Below are positions 1 through 7,590 of a stretch of DNA of 32,280 nucleotides, piece by piece. The stretch comes from JACPPO01 sp965262505 (lineage in GTDB: Bacteria > Acidobacteriota > Vicinamibacteria > Vicinamibacterales > UBA2999): positions 1 through 32,280 of the forward strand of contig CBDHFM010000006.1 of the NCBI GenBank assembly GCA_965262505.1, in the 5' to 3' direction. Numbering within the stretch: the stretch's first letter is position 1; each line of letters opens with the position of its first letter. A program made the translations under genes and the position numbers. The notes beneath the pieces are model-generated. The model was given only the letters and a program-made list of their open reading frames with translations. It did no database searches and was not told the origin of the DNA.

Positions 1-230
1 TCGCCGAGGTTGGCGCGCGGCAACGAACAGAGCGCGAGCATCCGCGCCATGAAGCCCAGGTCGGCGTCCGCTTCACTGGCCGCGACGAGCTGCGTCACCT
101 GATCGAGTTGGGTGAAGTGGCGGCGAGCCTGGGGCGCGCGTTCTCGGCGCGTGAGCACCGGGACGCCGGGCAGGTCGACACCGGCGACCACGTCGCCAAG
201 GGGCACGAACCCGTCTCGTTTACGCGCCAC
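1..230 (-). CDS. repA: Plasmid replication initiator RepA, module 1, N-terminal part (continues at 32280)
   Basis: This is the 5' end of a RepA initiator of the RPA (plasmid-encoded RepA) family, which binds the iterons of its origin and starts plasmid replication. A GTG at 228-230 opens with ARKRDGFVPLGDV, matching MPRKRDGFVPLGDV at the start of the intact RepA at 11396-12370. The match continues through the region ending LALCSLPRANLG, where the window ends. The rest is at 31535-32280: removing one duplicated base at the junction restores the frame with no gap. The start overlaps the stop of the upstream small gene by 11 bases, so translation is probably coupled. The window is therefore probably circular and cut inside this gene. 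Confidence 0.85.
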   Translation of the reverse strand, partial: MARKRDGFVPLGDVVAGVDLPGVPVLTRRERAPQARRHFTQLDQVTQLVAASEADADLGFMARMLALCSLPRANLG

Positions 231-528
231 GGCTTTGTGTCCTGCCCGCGCCCTCGCGACCGCTCAGCCAGTCTTCCAAGAGCGCCTGGAGCAAGTCTGA
301 CACATCCCGATCGGTCGGTTCGTCGAGCAAGGCTCGCATCACGTTCCGGTGCGTGTCTTTCCGCACGAGCGCGCTGATCTGTTTGTAGTCGGGGTTACTC
401 CGCTTGCCGCGGCGCGGCCGACCAAGGCTGCGCACGGCCCCCCGTTGGTCGTCACGGTCTTCCCCCGCGACGGCGGGCGCGCCCGCCCGGGCGTCCATCA
501 ATCCCTCAAAACGGTTGTGCTTAACCAT
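220..528 (-). CDS. Small ParB-like partition/DNA-binding protein, module 1
   Basis: A 102-residue basic protein between parA and repA. The ATG at 526-528 overlaps the parA stop by 8 bases, and its own stop overlaps the repA GTG start, so the three genes form one translationally coupled operon. The N-terminal half is Arg/Gly/Ala-rich and looks disordered. The C-terminal half (KRSNPDYKQISALVRKDTHR, then a helical stretch with LLQALLEDWL) resembles small ribbon-helix-helix centromere-binding proteins that partner ParA. It occupies the same place as the RHH gene at 12422-12682, although sequence similarity between them is low. The role is inferred mainly from position. An upstream in-frame ATG at 618 would overlap parA deeply and is unlikely. 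Confidence 0.75.
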   Translation of the reverse strand: MVKHNRFEGLMDARAGAPAVAGEDRDDQRGAVRSLGRPRRGKRSNPDYKQISALVRKDTHRNVMRALLDEPTDRDVSDLLQALLEDWLSGREGAGRTQSRGA

Positions 529-1123
529 GTGCCAAAATCTCCGTTCCCAAAACCTCGTAGGCACTCCATGCCCGCCGTGCCAGCCGATCCGTGACGGCAT
601 GTACCAAGACACCTTCACTCGCGGCCTTGTCGAAGGCTTTAAGGCGAGGAATTTCAGCCGTAAAGAGAGGAATCCCCTGCGCCACTAATGCCGCGCGTAG
701 GTCTTGCCCGTCGGTTTCTGGTGGCGGCGGGACTTTCGTGAGCAGCACCCGGTAGTTCTTGGCCGCCAGGCCATGGAGGGTCTGCAGCGTCCGTTGCAAG
801 GCGCGGGTGTCAAGGGCGGCCGGTACCGTGGGGATGATGAGCACATCACAGCCACGGGCTAACTGGGCTAGGTCCGCAGGGTCCGGCTGCGCGTCTGTAT
901 CAATGACGACATGGTCGAACTGCCGCGCTGTGTGGGTGCCTTCCGCGACATCGACAATCGCGAACGGGAGCGGTCCTCCGGCCGCGCCCCACTCGGTCGC
1001 GCTACGGTTGGGGTCGCCATCAATCAGCACGGTCGCCGCGCGCGTCTGGAGATACGCGGCGAGATGCACGGCGGTCGTGGTCTTCCCGACGTCGCCCTTG
1101 TCCGCGGCGACCGTGATGTACAC
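521..1123 (-). CDS. parA: ParA-family partition ATPase, module 1
   Basis: A 200-residue ParA/MinD-type Walker ATPase that would drive plasmid segregation with the small DNA-binding protein downstream. The deviant Walker A motif KGDVGKTTT lies at residues 9-17 (the usual form is KGGVGKTT), followed by IDGDPNRSATEW and the Walker B-like strand HVVIDTDAQ. It is short, without an N-terminal HTH, as in type Ib partition systems. Translation starts at a GTG (1121-1123). It is first in the operon parA-parB-like-repA. The AT-rich upstream region 1124-1256 probably carries its promoter and perhaps the centromere. Confidence 0.9.
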   Translation of the reverse strand: MYITVAADKGDVGKTTTAVHLAAYLQTRAATVLIDGDPNRSATEWGAAGGPLPFAIVDVAEGTHTARQFDHVVIDTDAQPDPADLAQLARGCDVLIIPTVPAALDTRALQRTLQTLHGLAAKNYRVLLTKVPPPPETDGQDLRAALVAQGIPLFTAEIPRLKAFDKAASEGVLVHAVTDRLARRAWSAYEVLGTEILAHG

Positions 1124-1256
1124 AGGTCCAGCTTAACATTTTATGTACTCACATATCTATAATTATGATCTATTTAAAATGACGCATACTTATGTATTCA
1201 TTCAGACGAACACACGCACGCCTAGCGTGACGATCGTCGGCCCGAAGCATTGATCT
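1124..1256. promoter_or_regulatory. AT-rich intergenic region upstream of parA (probable promoter/partition site)
   Basis: The stretch between the divergent parA and brnT genes switches abruptly to AT-rich sequence (about 1136-1200) in a G+C-rich plasmid. It contains the short palindrome ATAATTAT and the similar words TTATGTACTCA and TTATGTATTCA. In type Ib partition operons the centromere often lies here, upstream of parA. I see no clean iterated repeat, so the site is only a positional candidate. Confidence 0.4.
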
Positions 1257-1279
1257 AATATATACTTATTGTATATATT
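1257..1279. promoter_or_regulatory. Inverted repeat upstream of brnT (probable toxin-antitoxin operator)
   Basis: AATATATA (1257-1264) and TATATATT (1272-1279) form a perfect 8-bp inverted repeat with a 7-base spacer, about 30 bases before the toxin start. BrnA antitoxins repress their own operon by binding palindromes in the promoter, so this is the best operator candidate. Confidence 0.55.
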
Positions 1280-1309
1280 GCTGGGTCGCCTTTGGGTAGC
1301 CAAGATGTG

Positions 1310-1609
1310 ATGCTGGCGCCGTTTGAGTGGGATGAGGAAAAAGACCGAGCCAACCGCGCTAAACACGGCATCGGTTTTGAAGAAGCCACAGGCATCTTCA
1401 CCAGCCCAATACTCACCGCGCCGGATACCCGTCAGGACTATGGCGAAGAGCGTTGGATCAGCTATGGATCACTCGGGCCGCGGGTGGTCCTCGTCGTGGT
1501 ACACACCCGCCGCCGCGGGCGCACCAGGCTGATTTCTGCCCGCAAGGCCAACGTCAAGGAAAGGCAGGCGTACTATGAGTCTCTCGAGAGATCGGCTCCG
1601 GACCATTGA
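1310..1609 (+). CDS. brnT: BrnT-family ribonuclease toxin
   Basis: A BrnT-type toxin of about 99 residues. BrnT folds like RelE ribonucleases and blocks translation until bound by BrnA. Family hallmarks are visible: FEWDEEKDRANRAKHGIGFE near the N-terminus, an aspartate-rich middle with YGEERWISYG, and the C-terminal signature RLISARKANVKERQAYY. The ATG at 1310 places the FxWD motif at the normal distance; a TTG at 1292 is an alternative. The gene overlaps the antitoxin start by 35 bases. Toxin-before-antitoxin order is normal for brnTA. The pair probably acts as an addiction module for module 1. Confidence 0.9.
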   Translation: MLAPFEWDEEKDRANRAKHGIGFEEATGIFTSPILTAPDTRQDYGEERWISYGSLGPRVVLVVVHTRRRGRTRLISARKANVKERQAYYESLERSAPDH

Positions 1610-1832
1610 GGCGATACCGGACGAGGCCCTCGACTATTCGGACATCCCGGAAGCTGATGCCAACTTCTGGCGGCGTGCCGAGCTCCAGATGCCGCAGCCG
1701 AAAAAAGGCATCTATATTCGCTTGGACACCGACGTGCTCACCTGGCTGAAATCGAAGGGGAAGGGATACCAAACCCGCATGAACGCCATCCTCCGGGCGC
1801 TCATGGAACGTGATCAGCAGCACCCGCGTTAA
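1575..1832 (+). CDS. brnA: BrnA-family antitoxin
   Basis: An 85-residue antitoxin overlapping the end of brnT. It carries the usual BrnA features: an acidic N-terminal toxin-binding segment (IPDEALDYSDIPEADANFW) followed by a C-terminal ribbon-helix-helix domain (KKGIYIRLDTDVLTWLKSKG, then GYQTRMNAILRALM). It neutralises BrnT and should repress the operon, probably through the inverted repeat at 1257-1279. The 113-bp res-like element begins 33 bases after its stop. Confidence 0.9.
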   Translation: MSLSRDRLRTIEAIPDEALDYSDIPEADANFWRRAELQMPQPKKGIYIRLDTDVLTWLKSKGKGYQTRMNAILRALMERDQQHPR

Positions 1833-1864
1833 CCACCGTGGCGCGTTCGGCACATGGCAACCAA

Positions 1865-1977
1865 CCCACGTGCTCGACGTTTGCGAGACAGAGAATCAGA
1901 CACGGGATACGACACACTGCGGCGCGCGTCTGACGGCGCCCGCGGCGGCGTGTCGCAAACGGCCGTTTGCGATACAT
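1865..1977 (+). repeat. 113-bp res-like recombination element, copy A
   Basis: A non-coding element repeated in direct orientation at 14318-14430 with the same length. Its right end carries the perfect 20-bp palindrome TCGCAAACGGCCGTTTGCGA (1953-1972). The left part, read on the minus strand, has several TGTCNNN words (TGTCGTA, TGTCTGA, TGTCTCG) resembling the tips of serine-resolvase subsites. A multimer-resolution (res) site is the best guess; an operator or centromere is possible. It follows the toxin-antitoxin pair in both modules. Confidence 0.6.
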
Positions 1978-2059
1978 AGGGGCGTGCGGGCTCGGCCTGG
2001 GGGGGCTGTGTCCGGGGTGGCGGTCGTGGCTCCTGGGGCTTCTCAGCCCGGCCGGGCAC

Positions 2060-2089
2060 AAAAAAAGGGGCGGCTGTGACAGCCGCCCC
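2060..2089 (-). terminator. Rho-independent terminator after the AlbA_2 gene
   Basis: GGGGCGGCTG and CAGCCGCCCC form a perfect 10-bp stem with a 3-base loop (2067-2089). On the minus strand it is followed by a run of seven Ts (2060-2066). It lies 37 bases beyond the stop of the gene at 2126-3286. Confidence 0.9.
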
Positions 2090-2125
2090 GGTCGGTCGGA
2101 CGCTATAAACTCAGCGTTCTGGTCT

Positions 2126-3286
2126 CTAACGACCGCTTTCGTCGTAATTGGTGTATCCGTGTGCCCCAAAGGACTGCCACAGTGTGTCGAGCAGCGGCCT
2201 TAGCTTGACGTCTGGCTCACACGTTTGCGTGTCGATCACGAGCTCAGGAAGCATCAGAACGTCCCGGTCAAGCGGTCTAAGGTTCCGGTCCCAACTTACG
2301 TGTACATCAAGACGAATCCCTTTGACCCCAAGTAGGCTCACAAACAACGCGTAAGGAGGCTCCACCTCGAGCAAGTGGTAGAGCTGCATGAGTCGTGTCA
2401 CGTATGCGAAGAGTTCCGTCTGGAACAGAACCGGGGGAACAGCATCTGGAGATGGAGGCCGGCTGGAGATCATTTGCGCGTCAACCGCCTCAACGGTCCC
2501 ATTACGGAAGATCTGAAGGTAGCTCGTGGAACTCTCGTGATGCACTGCCGAGTGGGTGTACAGGCCGTCAATATTGAATGTTGGCGCTGACCACCCATGT
2601 GCATGGAGAGGTTCTAGCAAGCCGGTTCGACTCGCTGCGCGAGCAAGATCGACCTGACCAGTGCCACTAAACGCCATGAACGGGGCGCTGTGCACGCAAA
2701 TCAATCTTGTGCTGTTGAGGTGCACCGGCGTCTCAGCGGCTGCGATTCGAGCGAGGCGATCCGTTCGAAACATTCGAATACGCTCTTCAGTGCTCCCCAC
2801 ATTCAGTACGGCAGCTCTGATGTCGGTGACATCCATCGGGAATTTGCCGACCGCGTTGCGCGAGAAGAATCGAGAGTGCTGTTGGTAGCTCACGATGTGT
2901 GGTCCCTGCCAACTCCGCGGAATCCGGATCACAATTGCCGAACCGTTCAGTAAACCAGGCACTGGGTGGATCTTAAATCCGACGATTCTCGGACTAATGC
3001 CCGATCGAATCATCTGTTCGAGGCGTAGGATTTCCGCCTCGACGTTCTGCGCGGTCACGCCAGGAGCTGCCGTCGCGCGTCCGTCAGGCGCTTCCACACC
3101 ATATATAAGGTCGCCTCCTGCGGCGTTCGCGAAAGAAGACACGTCGGCGAGAAATTCTTTTTTCTCGGAATCCTTCGTACCAGGCAACTCGATCTTGAAC
3201 TCCAGCGTTCGCTTCTCCGGCGTACCTTCGTCGACGAGATGTTGAATGTCATCGGCGGTGATGTCGGCAATCGGCTTATCGATCAT
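2126..3286 (-). CDS. AlbA_2 (Schlafen-type) ATP-binding domain protein
   Basis: A 386-residue protein. Residues about 10-150 match the AlbA_2 domain: RTLEFKIELPG, then FLADVSSFANAAGGDLIYGV and a basic strand near PRIVGFKIHPV. The domain binds nucleic acid or nucleotide in Slfn-like proteins, regulators and several anti-phage proteins. The remaining 230 residues have no motif I recognise. It follows the restriction-modification gene on the same strand after 82 bases and ends at a strong terminator, so the two may be one defence operon. G+C is visibly lower than in the backbone. The exact activity cannot be told from sequence. Confidence 0.8.
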   Translation of the reverse strand: MIDKPIADITADDIQHLVDEGTPEKRTLEFKIELPGTKDSEKKEFLADVSSFANAAGGDLIYGVEAPDGRATAAPGVTAQNVEAEILRLEQMIRSGISPRIVGFKIHPVPGLLNGSAIVIRIPRSWQGPHIVSYQQHSRFFSRNAVGKFPMDVTDIRAAVLNVGSTEERIRMFRTDRLARIAAAETPVHLNSTRLICVHSAPFMAFSGTGQVDLARAASRTGLLEPLHAHGWSAPTFNIDGLYTHSAVHHESSTSYLQIFRNGTVEAVDAQMISSRPPSPDAVPPVLFQTELFAYVTRLMQLYHLLEVEPPYALFVSLLGVKGIRLDVHVSWDRNLRPLDRDVLMLPELVIDTQTCEPDVKLRPLLDTLWQSFGAHGYTNYDESGR

Positions 3287-3368
3287 GGGTCACACTTCAT
3301 GTGCTACGAGGTCAAGGCGCTGAGTCAGCTCAAGTGACCAGCGTTTAGGCGTGGGCATGTTCGTTTCT

Positions 3369-4475
3369 TCAGCGGCTATTTACCAAGTTGAGCGCCAGCA
3401 GTTCGGCGAGCGCGTCGTCGTCGGAGATGTCGGCCGGCCAGCCGTAGGCGGTGGCAACGGCAGCGTCGAGGACCGCGTGCGCATCGGCGAGCCACTGCGG
3501 TCGGGTGTTGTAGAGGTTCGTCAGCGTGCGCGTTTTGAGCGCGGTGGCGGCGGCCTCGTCGCGAGGCACCGGGCGTGTCGGATAGCCGGGAACCGGCTCG
3601 TCCAGCCACTTGACCCATTCTGGCGGGTTGAGCCAACGGTCGCGTAGCTCGACCAGCCGCTGAGCTGCGTCCGCGATGGCGGCGGCGCGCGGGTCGTCTG
3701 CATAGTCGGCGGCGGGAGTGTTCGGCGTCAGTCCGTCGGGGAACGGAAACGTCTCGAAGGTGGTGGTCGGGGTGTAGCGCGGTCGGTCTTCCAGGCTGGT
3801 GCCGAGCCGGAGCGACCACGCCTCATGGAACCGGCTGTGCAAGATGCCGAAGGTCGTGTCGTCAGCCCGAGCGATCACGATCAGCTGCTTGTCTGGACAG
3901 ATGCGCACGTCACACCAGACGAACAGCCGGTGCTTGGCGACGTGCGGTGTCGCGATGTAGCGCGACATGCCATCGAGCGCCTGCCACATGTCCGGCACAG
4001 GTCTGCGGTGTCGGTACCAGTAGACGCGATTGGCTTCAACGCGATTCTGTTGGCGTATCTGGTAGACGCGCTCCTTCAGCCAGCGGAATGGCTCTTCGTA
4101 CAGGGCAGCGTCCGCATCCGACATCGTCCACCCGAAGTCGACGATCCACTTGTCGGCGGGGCGACGGGTCACGTCCATTCCGTTGATCCACGGCTTCAGC
4201 ACGTCCGCGTTCGTACGGCCGTTCGGGTTGGCCGGCAGGCGGAGCCACTCGCGCGCCAAGTCGCCAGGGACGTTGAAGGGGCCACCCTTCTCATCGCCCT
4301 TGAAGGAGGCTCGGGCGTTCACCGCCAGACACCTGGTGGCGGTGAGATCGACCCCAACGCCACCACGCCGCGCGGTCAGGTCGGCATGGATTTCGTCAAC
4401 CGCCACGCCGTCAAGCCGCAGCGCCTGCACGGCTCGGTCGTCGTTGCGCGAGAAGCAGACCAGCGACACCCGCAC
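3369..4475 (-). CDS. Type IIL (MmeI-like) R-M protein, C-terminal specificity part (frameshifted)
   Basis: A 368-residue open frame continuing the methyltransferase-nuclease protein encoded just upstream. It begins at a GTG (VRVSLVCFSRNDD), which in intact relatives follows WVIDGAxV without interruption. In relatives this part holds the end of the methylase core and the target-recognition domain; visible segments include WKERV-type aromatic stretches and TFETFPFPDGL, typical of the C-terminal part of MmeI-like enzymes. It overlaps the N-terminal frame by 65 bases in another phase. A small deletion in the G/C-rich stretch near 4462-4480 probably split one gene of about 950 codons. Whether the fragment is translated separately is unknown. 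Confidence 0.75.
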   Translation of the reverse strand: MRVSLVCFSRNDDRAVQALRLDGVAVDEIHADLTARRGGVGVDLTATRCLAVNARASFKGDEKGGPFNVPGDLAREWLRLPANPNGRTNADVLKPWINGMDVTRRPADKWIVDFGWTMSDADAALYEEPFRWLKERVYQIRQQNRVEANRVYWYRHRRPVPDMWQALDGMSRYIATPHVAKHRLFVWCDVRICPDKQLIVIARADDTTFGILHSRFHEAWSLRLGTSLEDRPRYTPTTTFETFPFPDGLTPNTPAADYADDPRAAAIADAAQRLVELRDRWLNPPEWVKWLDEPVPGYPTRPVPRDEAAATALKTRTLTNLYNTRPQWLADAHAVLDAAVATAYGWPADISDDDALAELLALNLVNSR

Positions 4476-6219
4476 CGTCGATCACCCACGGCTCGTCGCT
4501 CCACGCCTCGAAGATTCGGCGCGTGTCTATCGCGGCTTGCAACGCCCGCCGGTTCGCGCCGCCCCGAATGGAATTGGTCGCGACGAGTCCGACTCGCTTC
4601 GCCTTGCCAGCGGCGATCTGCTGGCCCGCCTTCTCGAACCAGTAGCAGACCAGATCTGCCGTCGCCGGCACGCGGTCTGCGTAGGTCTCGAAGATCCGCG
4701 ACACGTAGTCCTCGCCGAGGTTGGCGAGCAGGCGGTTGCCCCCAAGGAACGGCGGATTGCCAATGATCACGTCCGCCTCCGGCCAGTCCGGTTCGGTACT
4801 GTCCGGTGTCAGGATCGCATCGCGGCATTCGATGGTGTCGAGCGGCTTCAGGATCGGGTCGCGTGATTCGTAGAACCCGTTGCGCCGCATCCACTGGATT
4901 TCGCCGATCCAGACTGAGACGCGGGCCAGCTCAGCGGCATAGGGATTGATTTCGAGGCCCTTCACGTTGGCCGGGCCGATTTCTGGAAACGCCCGCTGGA
5001 AGCCCAACGCTTCCGCCTCGAGCTGCACCCGATGCTCCAGATCCTTGAGCGCCTGCAGGGCGAGATAGAGGAAGTTCCCAGAGCCGCAGGCCGGGTCGAG
5101 CACCGTGAACGCGCGCAACCGGTTGAGGAACGCCCGATACCGCCGCTCGGCCGCGTTCAGCCGTTTCGTGCGGGCGGCGGGCGACGTGGCGGCTTCCACT
5201 CGATCCAGGGCGCCGGCGATCTCGGTCTTCGCCGCGTCCCACTCCGCCAGCCACGGACGGATCACCACCGGCTCAACGAGCAGTATGATCTTGTCGCGGT
5301 CGGTATAGTGCGCGCCGAGCTGCGCGCGTTTGCCTGGGTCGAGCCCGCGCTCGAACAACGTGCCGAGAATAGACGGATCGATCTCCGACCAGTCGAGGTC
5401 CGACGCCGCCAGTACCGTCTCGATGTCAGCGGCCTCCAGCGGGAGCGCCGCACCATCGTCGAACAGTCCGCCGTTGAACCAGGCGACCGCCTCGAAGCCG
5501 ACCCGGCCGCCGGCGGCCATCACTCGGAAGAGCTCGGCGGCCAGCTCGGTAAACTGCTCCGGGGTGCGCTGCGCTTGTCGCAGCATCCTGGTGAACATGT
5601 GATCGGGCAGCAGGCCCACGTCGTCGGCGAACATGCAGAAGACGAGCCGGTTGACGAAGTGCGCGACCACGGGCGGATCGTGACCACGCGCCCGCAACGT
5701 CTGGGCGACTGCCGCGAAGGCCGCCGCCGCCCGCTCGGTGAGGGCGCGCCGGGTCTCGCCTGGCCGCAGCCGCTCGGGATCCGAAAAGGCCCACTTCAGC
5801 CGGTCACGGACCGCGCGGTCGGTGAGGTCGTCGAGGTCGAATTCGTAGGTTCTACTGACGCTGTTCGTCCAGTTGGTGCGGATGCGGAACCGCCGCAGGT
5901 CGGAGACGATCAGCAGCGGCGGGTTCTCTAGCGCTAGCGCATATTGCTGGAGTTGCATGAACGCGGCATCGAGGTTGGCGCGTTGGCCCTTGTACTCCCA
6001 GGCGAAGCAGTGGCGCTTCCAGACGTCGGCCCAGCCGTCGCCGCCCGTGTCCGTCCTGACGGCGCCGCGTTCAAAGCAATACGTCGCGCCCGTCGGATCG
6101 GCCTCAGCCGGTGTCGGTTCGTCCAGGAGCCGACAGAGGTCGAGGAAGTGCTCCTGCGCCGCTGACCGCTCCTTCAGCGTGGCATCGCGCCACTTGGCGA
6201 TAAAGGCGTGCGGCGTCAC
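4411..6219 (-). CDS. Type IIL (MmeI-like) R-M protein, nuclease and N6-adenine methylase part (frameshifted)
   Basis: Proteins of this class cut and methylate DNA with a single chain. A PD-(D/E)xK-like nuclease motif is visible at D64, E75 and K77 (GWADVW, then AWEYKGQ). The methylase has motif I DPACGSGNFLYLAL starting near residue 375 and motif IV NPPF near residue 488, marking an adenine-N6 (gamma-class) enzyme. After WVIDGA the frame runs into unrelated sequence and stops, while the missing continuation is found at 3369-4475 in another frame. As written the gene is broken: the methylase lacks its specificity domain. The gene starts 52 bases before mobA ends, on the same strand. A sequencing error at the frameshift remains possible. 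Confidence 0.85.
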   Translation of the reverse strand: MTPHAFIAKWRDATLKERSAAQEHFLDLCRLLDEPTPAEADPTGATYCFERGAVRTDTGGDGWADVWKRHCFAWEYKGQRANLDAAFMQLQQYALALENPPLLIVSDLRRFRIRTNWTNSVSRTYEFDLDDLTDRAVRDRLKWAFSDPERLRPGETRRALTERAAAAFAAVAQTLRARGHDPPVVAHFVNRLVFCMFADDVGLLPDHMFTRMLRQAQRTPEQFTELAAELFRVMAAGGRVGFEAVAWFNGGLFDDGAALPLEAADIETVLAASDLDWSEIDPSILGTLFERGLDPGKRAQLGAHYTDRDKIILLVEPVVIRPWLAEWDAAKTEIAGALDRVEAATSPAARTKRLNAAERRYRAFLNRLRAFTVLDPACGSGNFLYLALQALKDLEHRVQLEAEALGFQRAFPEIGPANVKGLEINPYAAELARVSVWIGEIQWMRRNGFYESRDPILKPLDTIECRDAILTPDSTEPDWPEADVIIGNPPFLGGNRLLANLGEDYVSRIFETYADRVPATADLVCYWFEKAGQQIAAGKAKRVGLVATNSIRGGANRRALQAAIDTRRIFEAWSDEPWVIDGAGVAGLLLAQRRPSRAGAAA

Positions 6220-6270
6220 GCGGAAGTGCTCGTGTGGAAAGGCAGCCGCGTCTGGCGGCTGCTGTGAGAA

Positions 6271-7557
6271 CTACAGGTCGATGTCATAGCTGCGGCTGCG
6301 TATTCTGTTTTGGATACGGCTCTCAATGAGACCCTCCACGCGGTCCGGCCGGTCCCCATCCTTCCGCTTCTGCTCAGCCTCGGGGTGGATCAGCGAAAAA
6401 GTTCGTTCAATTCCCTCGTAACACCGTTGGAGGCGTCGATCATTCTGTTGACGTTCTCCGAAAGCGAGTCGTAGGCGTCGGTCAAGGTCGTGACATGTGC
6501 GCCCAGTTGTTGTTGTTGCTCCAAGAGCGTACTCGCCCACTCGGTGTGCGCTTTCCGCTCCTGCGCGGATTGCTCGACCAACTGCCGCACCTGCTTTCCC
6601 AAGCTCTCGACCTGCGCGGACAGCTCTTTCTGCTCCTGCGCGTACTGCTCGGCCAGCGTGCTGTACTCGTGCGTCAAGCGCTCTTCGAACTCGGTCATAG
6701 GTCTCCTGCAGCCGCGCCCCGACCGCGGCGATCTCCCGCTCCAACCGCTCCACGTGCCGACGGTCGGCGTCCCGCTCGGCCCGGGCGGTGGCGGTCCGCT
6801 GCTCCACGGCCTCCGCCTGGGCGACCGTCGCCGACGCCCTGCCACGGTCCTTCAGATACTGCCCAGGGCCGCGGTGGACGTTCGGCTCCCGGCTCAGCTC
6901 GGCCGCCCGCTCCAGGTCGCCCGCGCGGTGGGCCGCGTCGCGCCGATCGGGCAGGCTGCGGCCGTCGATCCGTTCGGCCCGGCCAGCCTGCTCCAGCGCC
7001 CGGTTCGCCGTCTGCTCCCACGCCTGGCGGGTCGTGTCCAGCCAGTCCCCGGCCTTAGCCGCCCGGCTCTTGCGCGCCCCGCCACGCGCCGGGGCCTTGG
7101 GGTTATGCCGCTTGAACCATTGCTCCGCGCTGCGCGCGATCCCGTCATTGCCGCGCTCCGAGAACATCAGGTGCGCGTGGGGGTTGTCCGGCTTGTCGGG
7201 GGTCTCCGCCTCGCCTTTGTGGAGGGCGAGCGTATAGGGCAGGCGCTCCCCGCCGCACACCTGCGCGGCGAACGCGCCCGCGAGCGCGCGCCGCCCACTC
7301 GCGTCCAGTTCGTGCGGCAGGGCGAACTGGATCTCGCTGTAGAGCCGCCCGTTGGCGCGCTCATGCGCGTCCGCCGCCTGCCAGTAGGCGTGCGGGTCGT
7401 CCTGCGCCCACGCGGGCATGTGGCCGTGCTCCACATGCTCGCGTTCCTCGCCGTCCGCGGCATAGCGCCCCTCGCGCTCGATGTACTCATTCTTGGCGCG
7501 GGCGGACTGCCCACTGGCTCGGGAACCGAAACCGACCTTGAGGTGATAGACAGCCAC
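6271..7557 (-). CDS. mobA: MobA relaxase, MOBQ/IncQ type, cassette 1
   Basis: A 428-residue relaxase that would nick oriT and lead the plasmid strand into a recipient, using a co-resident conjugation apparatus. The first 200 residues closely resemble RSF1010 MobA: MAVYHLKVGFGSRASGQSAR with the probable catalytic Tyr25, HERANGRLYSEIQFALPHEL, ERLPYTLALH (H113) and the metal-binding PHAHLMFSER (H127, H129). The C-terminal half is rich in Ala, Arg and Gly and carries no primase domain, so it is shorter than RSF1010 MobA (about 700 residues). A coiled-coil gene is nested in another frame of this half. Translation starts 34 bases from oriT. Confidence 0.95.
   Translation of the reverse strand: MAVYHLKVGFGSRASGQSARAKNEYIEREGRYAADGEEREHVEHGHMPAWAQDDPHAYWQAADAHERANGRLYSEIQFALPHELDASGRRALAGAFAAQVCGGERLPYTLALHKGEAETPDKPDNPHAHLMFSERGNDGIARSAEQWFKRHNPKAPARGGARKSRAAKAGDWLDTTRQAWEQTANRALEQAGRAERIDGRSLPDRRDAAHRAGDLERAAELSREPNVHRGPGQYLKDRGRASATVAQAEAVEQRTATARAERDADRRHVERLEREIAAVGARLQETYDRVRRALDARVQHAGRAVRAGAERAVRAGRELGKAGAAVGRAIRAGAESAHRVGEYALGATTTTGRTCHDLDRRLRLAFGERQQNDRRLQRCYEGIERTFSLIHPEAEQKRKDGDRPDRVEGLIESRIQNRIRSRSYDIDL
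6390..6698 (-). CDS. Nested coiled-coil gene inside mobA (mobB position), cassette 1
   Basis: A 102-codon frame lying wholly inside mobA in another phase. It starts at an ATG preceded by AGGAG at good spacing (CAGGAGACCT then ATG). The product, beginning MTEFEERLTHEYSTLAEQYA, is almost entirely heptad-patterned coiled coil. The same frame, start site and ribosome-binding site recur in the mobA copies at 24282 and 28226, while the overlapping mobA frame there is low-complexity Ala/Arg/Gly. In RSF1010 mobB is likewise nested in mobA in another frame, so this is a positional mobB equivalent. I cannot align it with RSF1010 MobB, and no membrane segment is visible. A relaxosome accessory role is inferred. 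Confidence 0.8.
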   Translation of the reverse strand: MTEFEERLTHEYSTLAEQYAQEQKELSAQVESLGKQVRQLVEQSAQERKAHTEWASTLLEQQQQLGAHVTTLTDAYDSLSENVNRMIDASNGVTRELNELFR

Positions 7558-7590
7558 GCCAGTTCACGCCTTTAGTCGATCTGACGCGCG

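Noticed and set aside
4455..4485. Programmed ribosomal frameshift in the R-M gene
   Set aside because: No slippery heptamer or downstream stem is visible; a small deletion is simpler.
3825..5931. Plus-strand frames of up to 313 codons opposite the R-M gene
   Set aside because: Antisense to conserved nuclease and methylase motifs, with no domain of their own.
6490..7575. Plus-strand frames of 361 codons here and 302 codons at 28664-29572, opposite mobA
   Set aside because: They are similar to each other only because the two mobA genes are; no start signal or domain.
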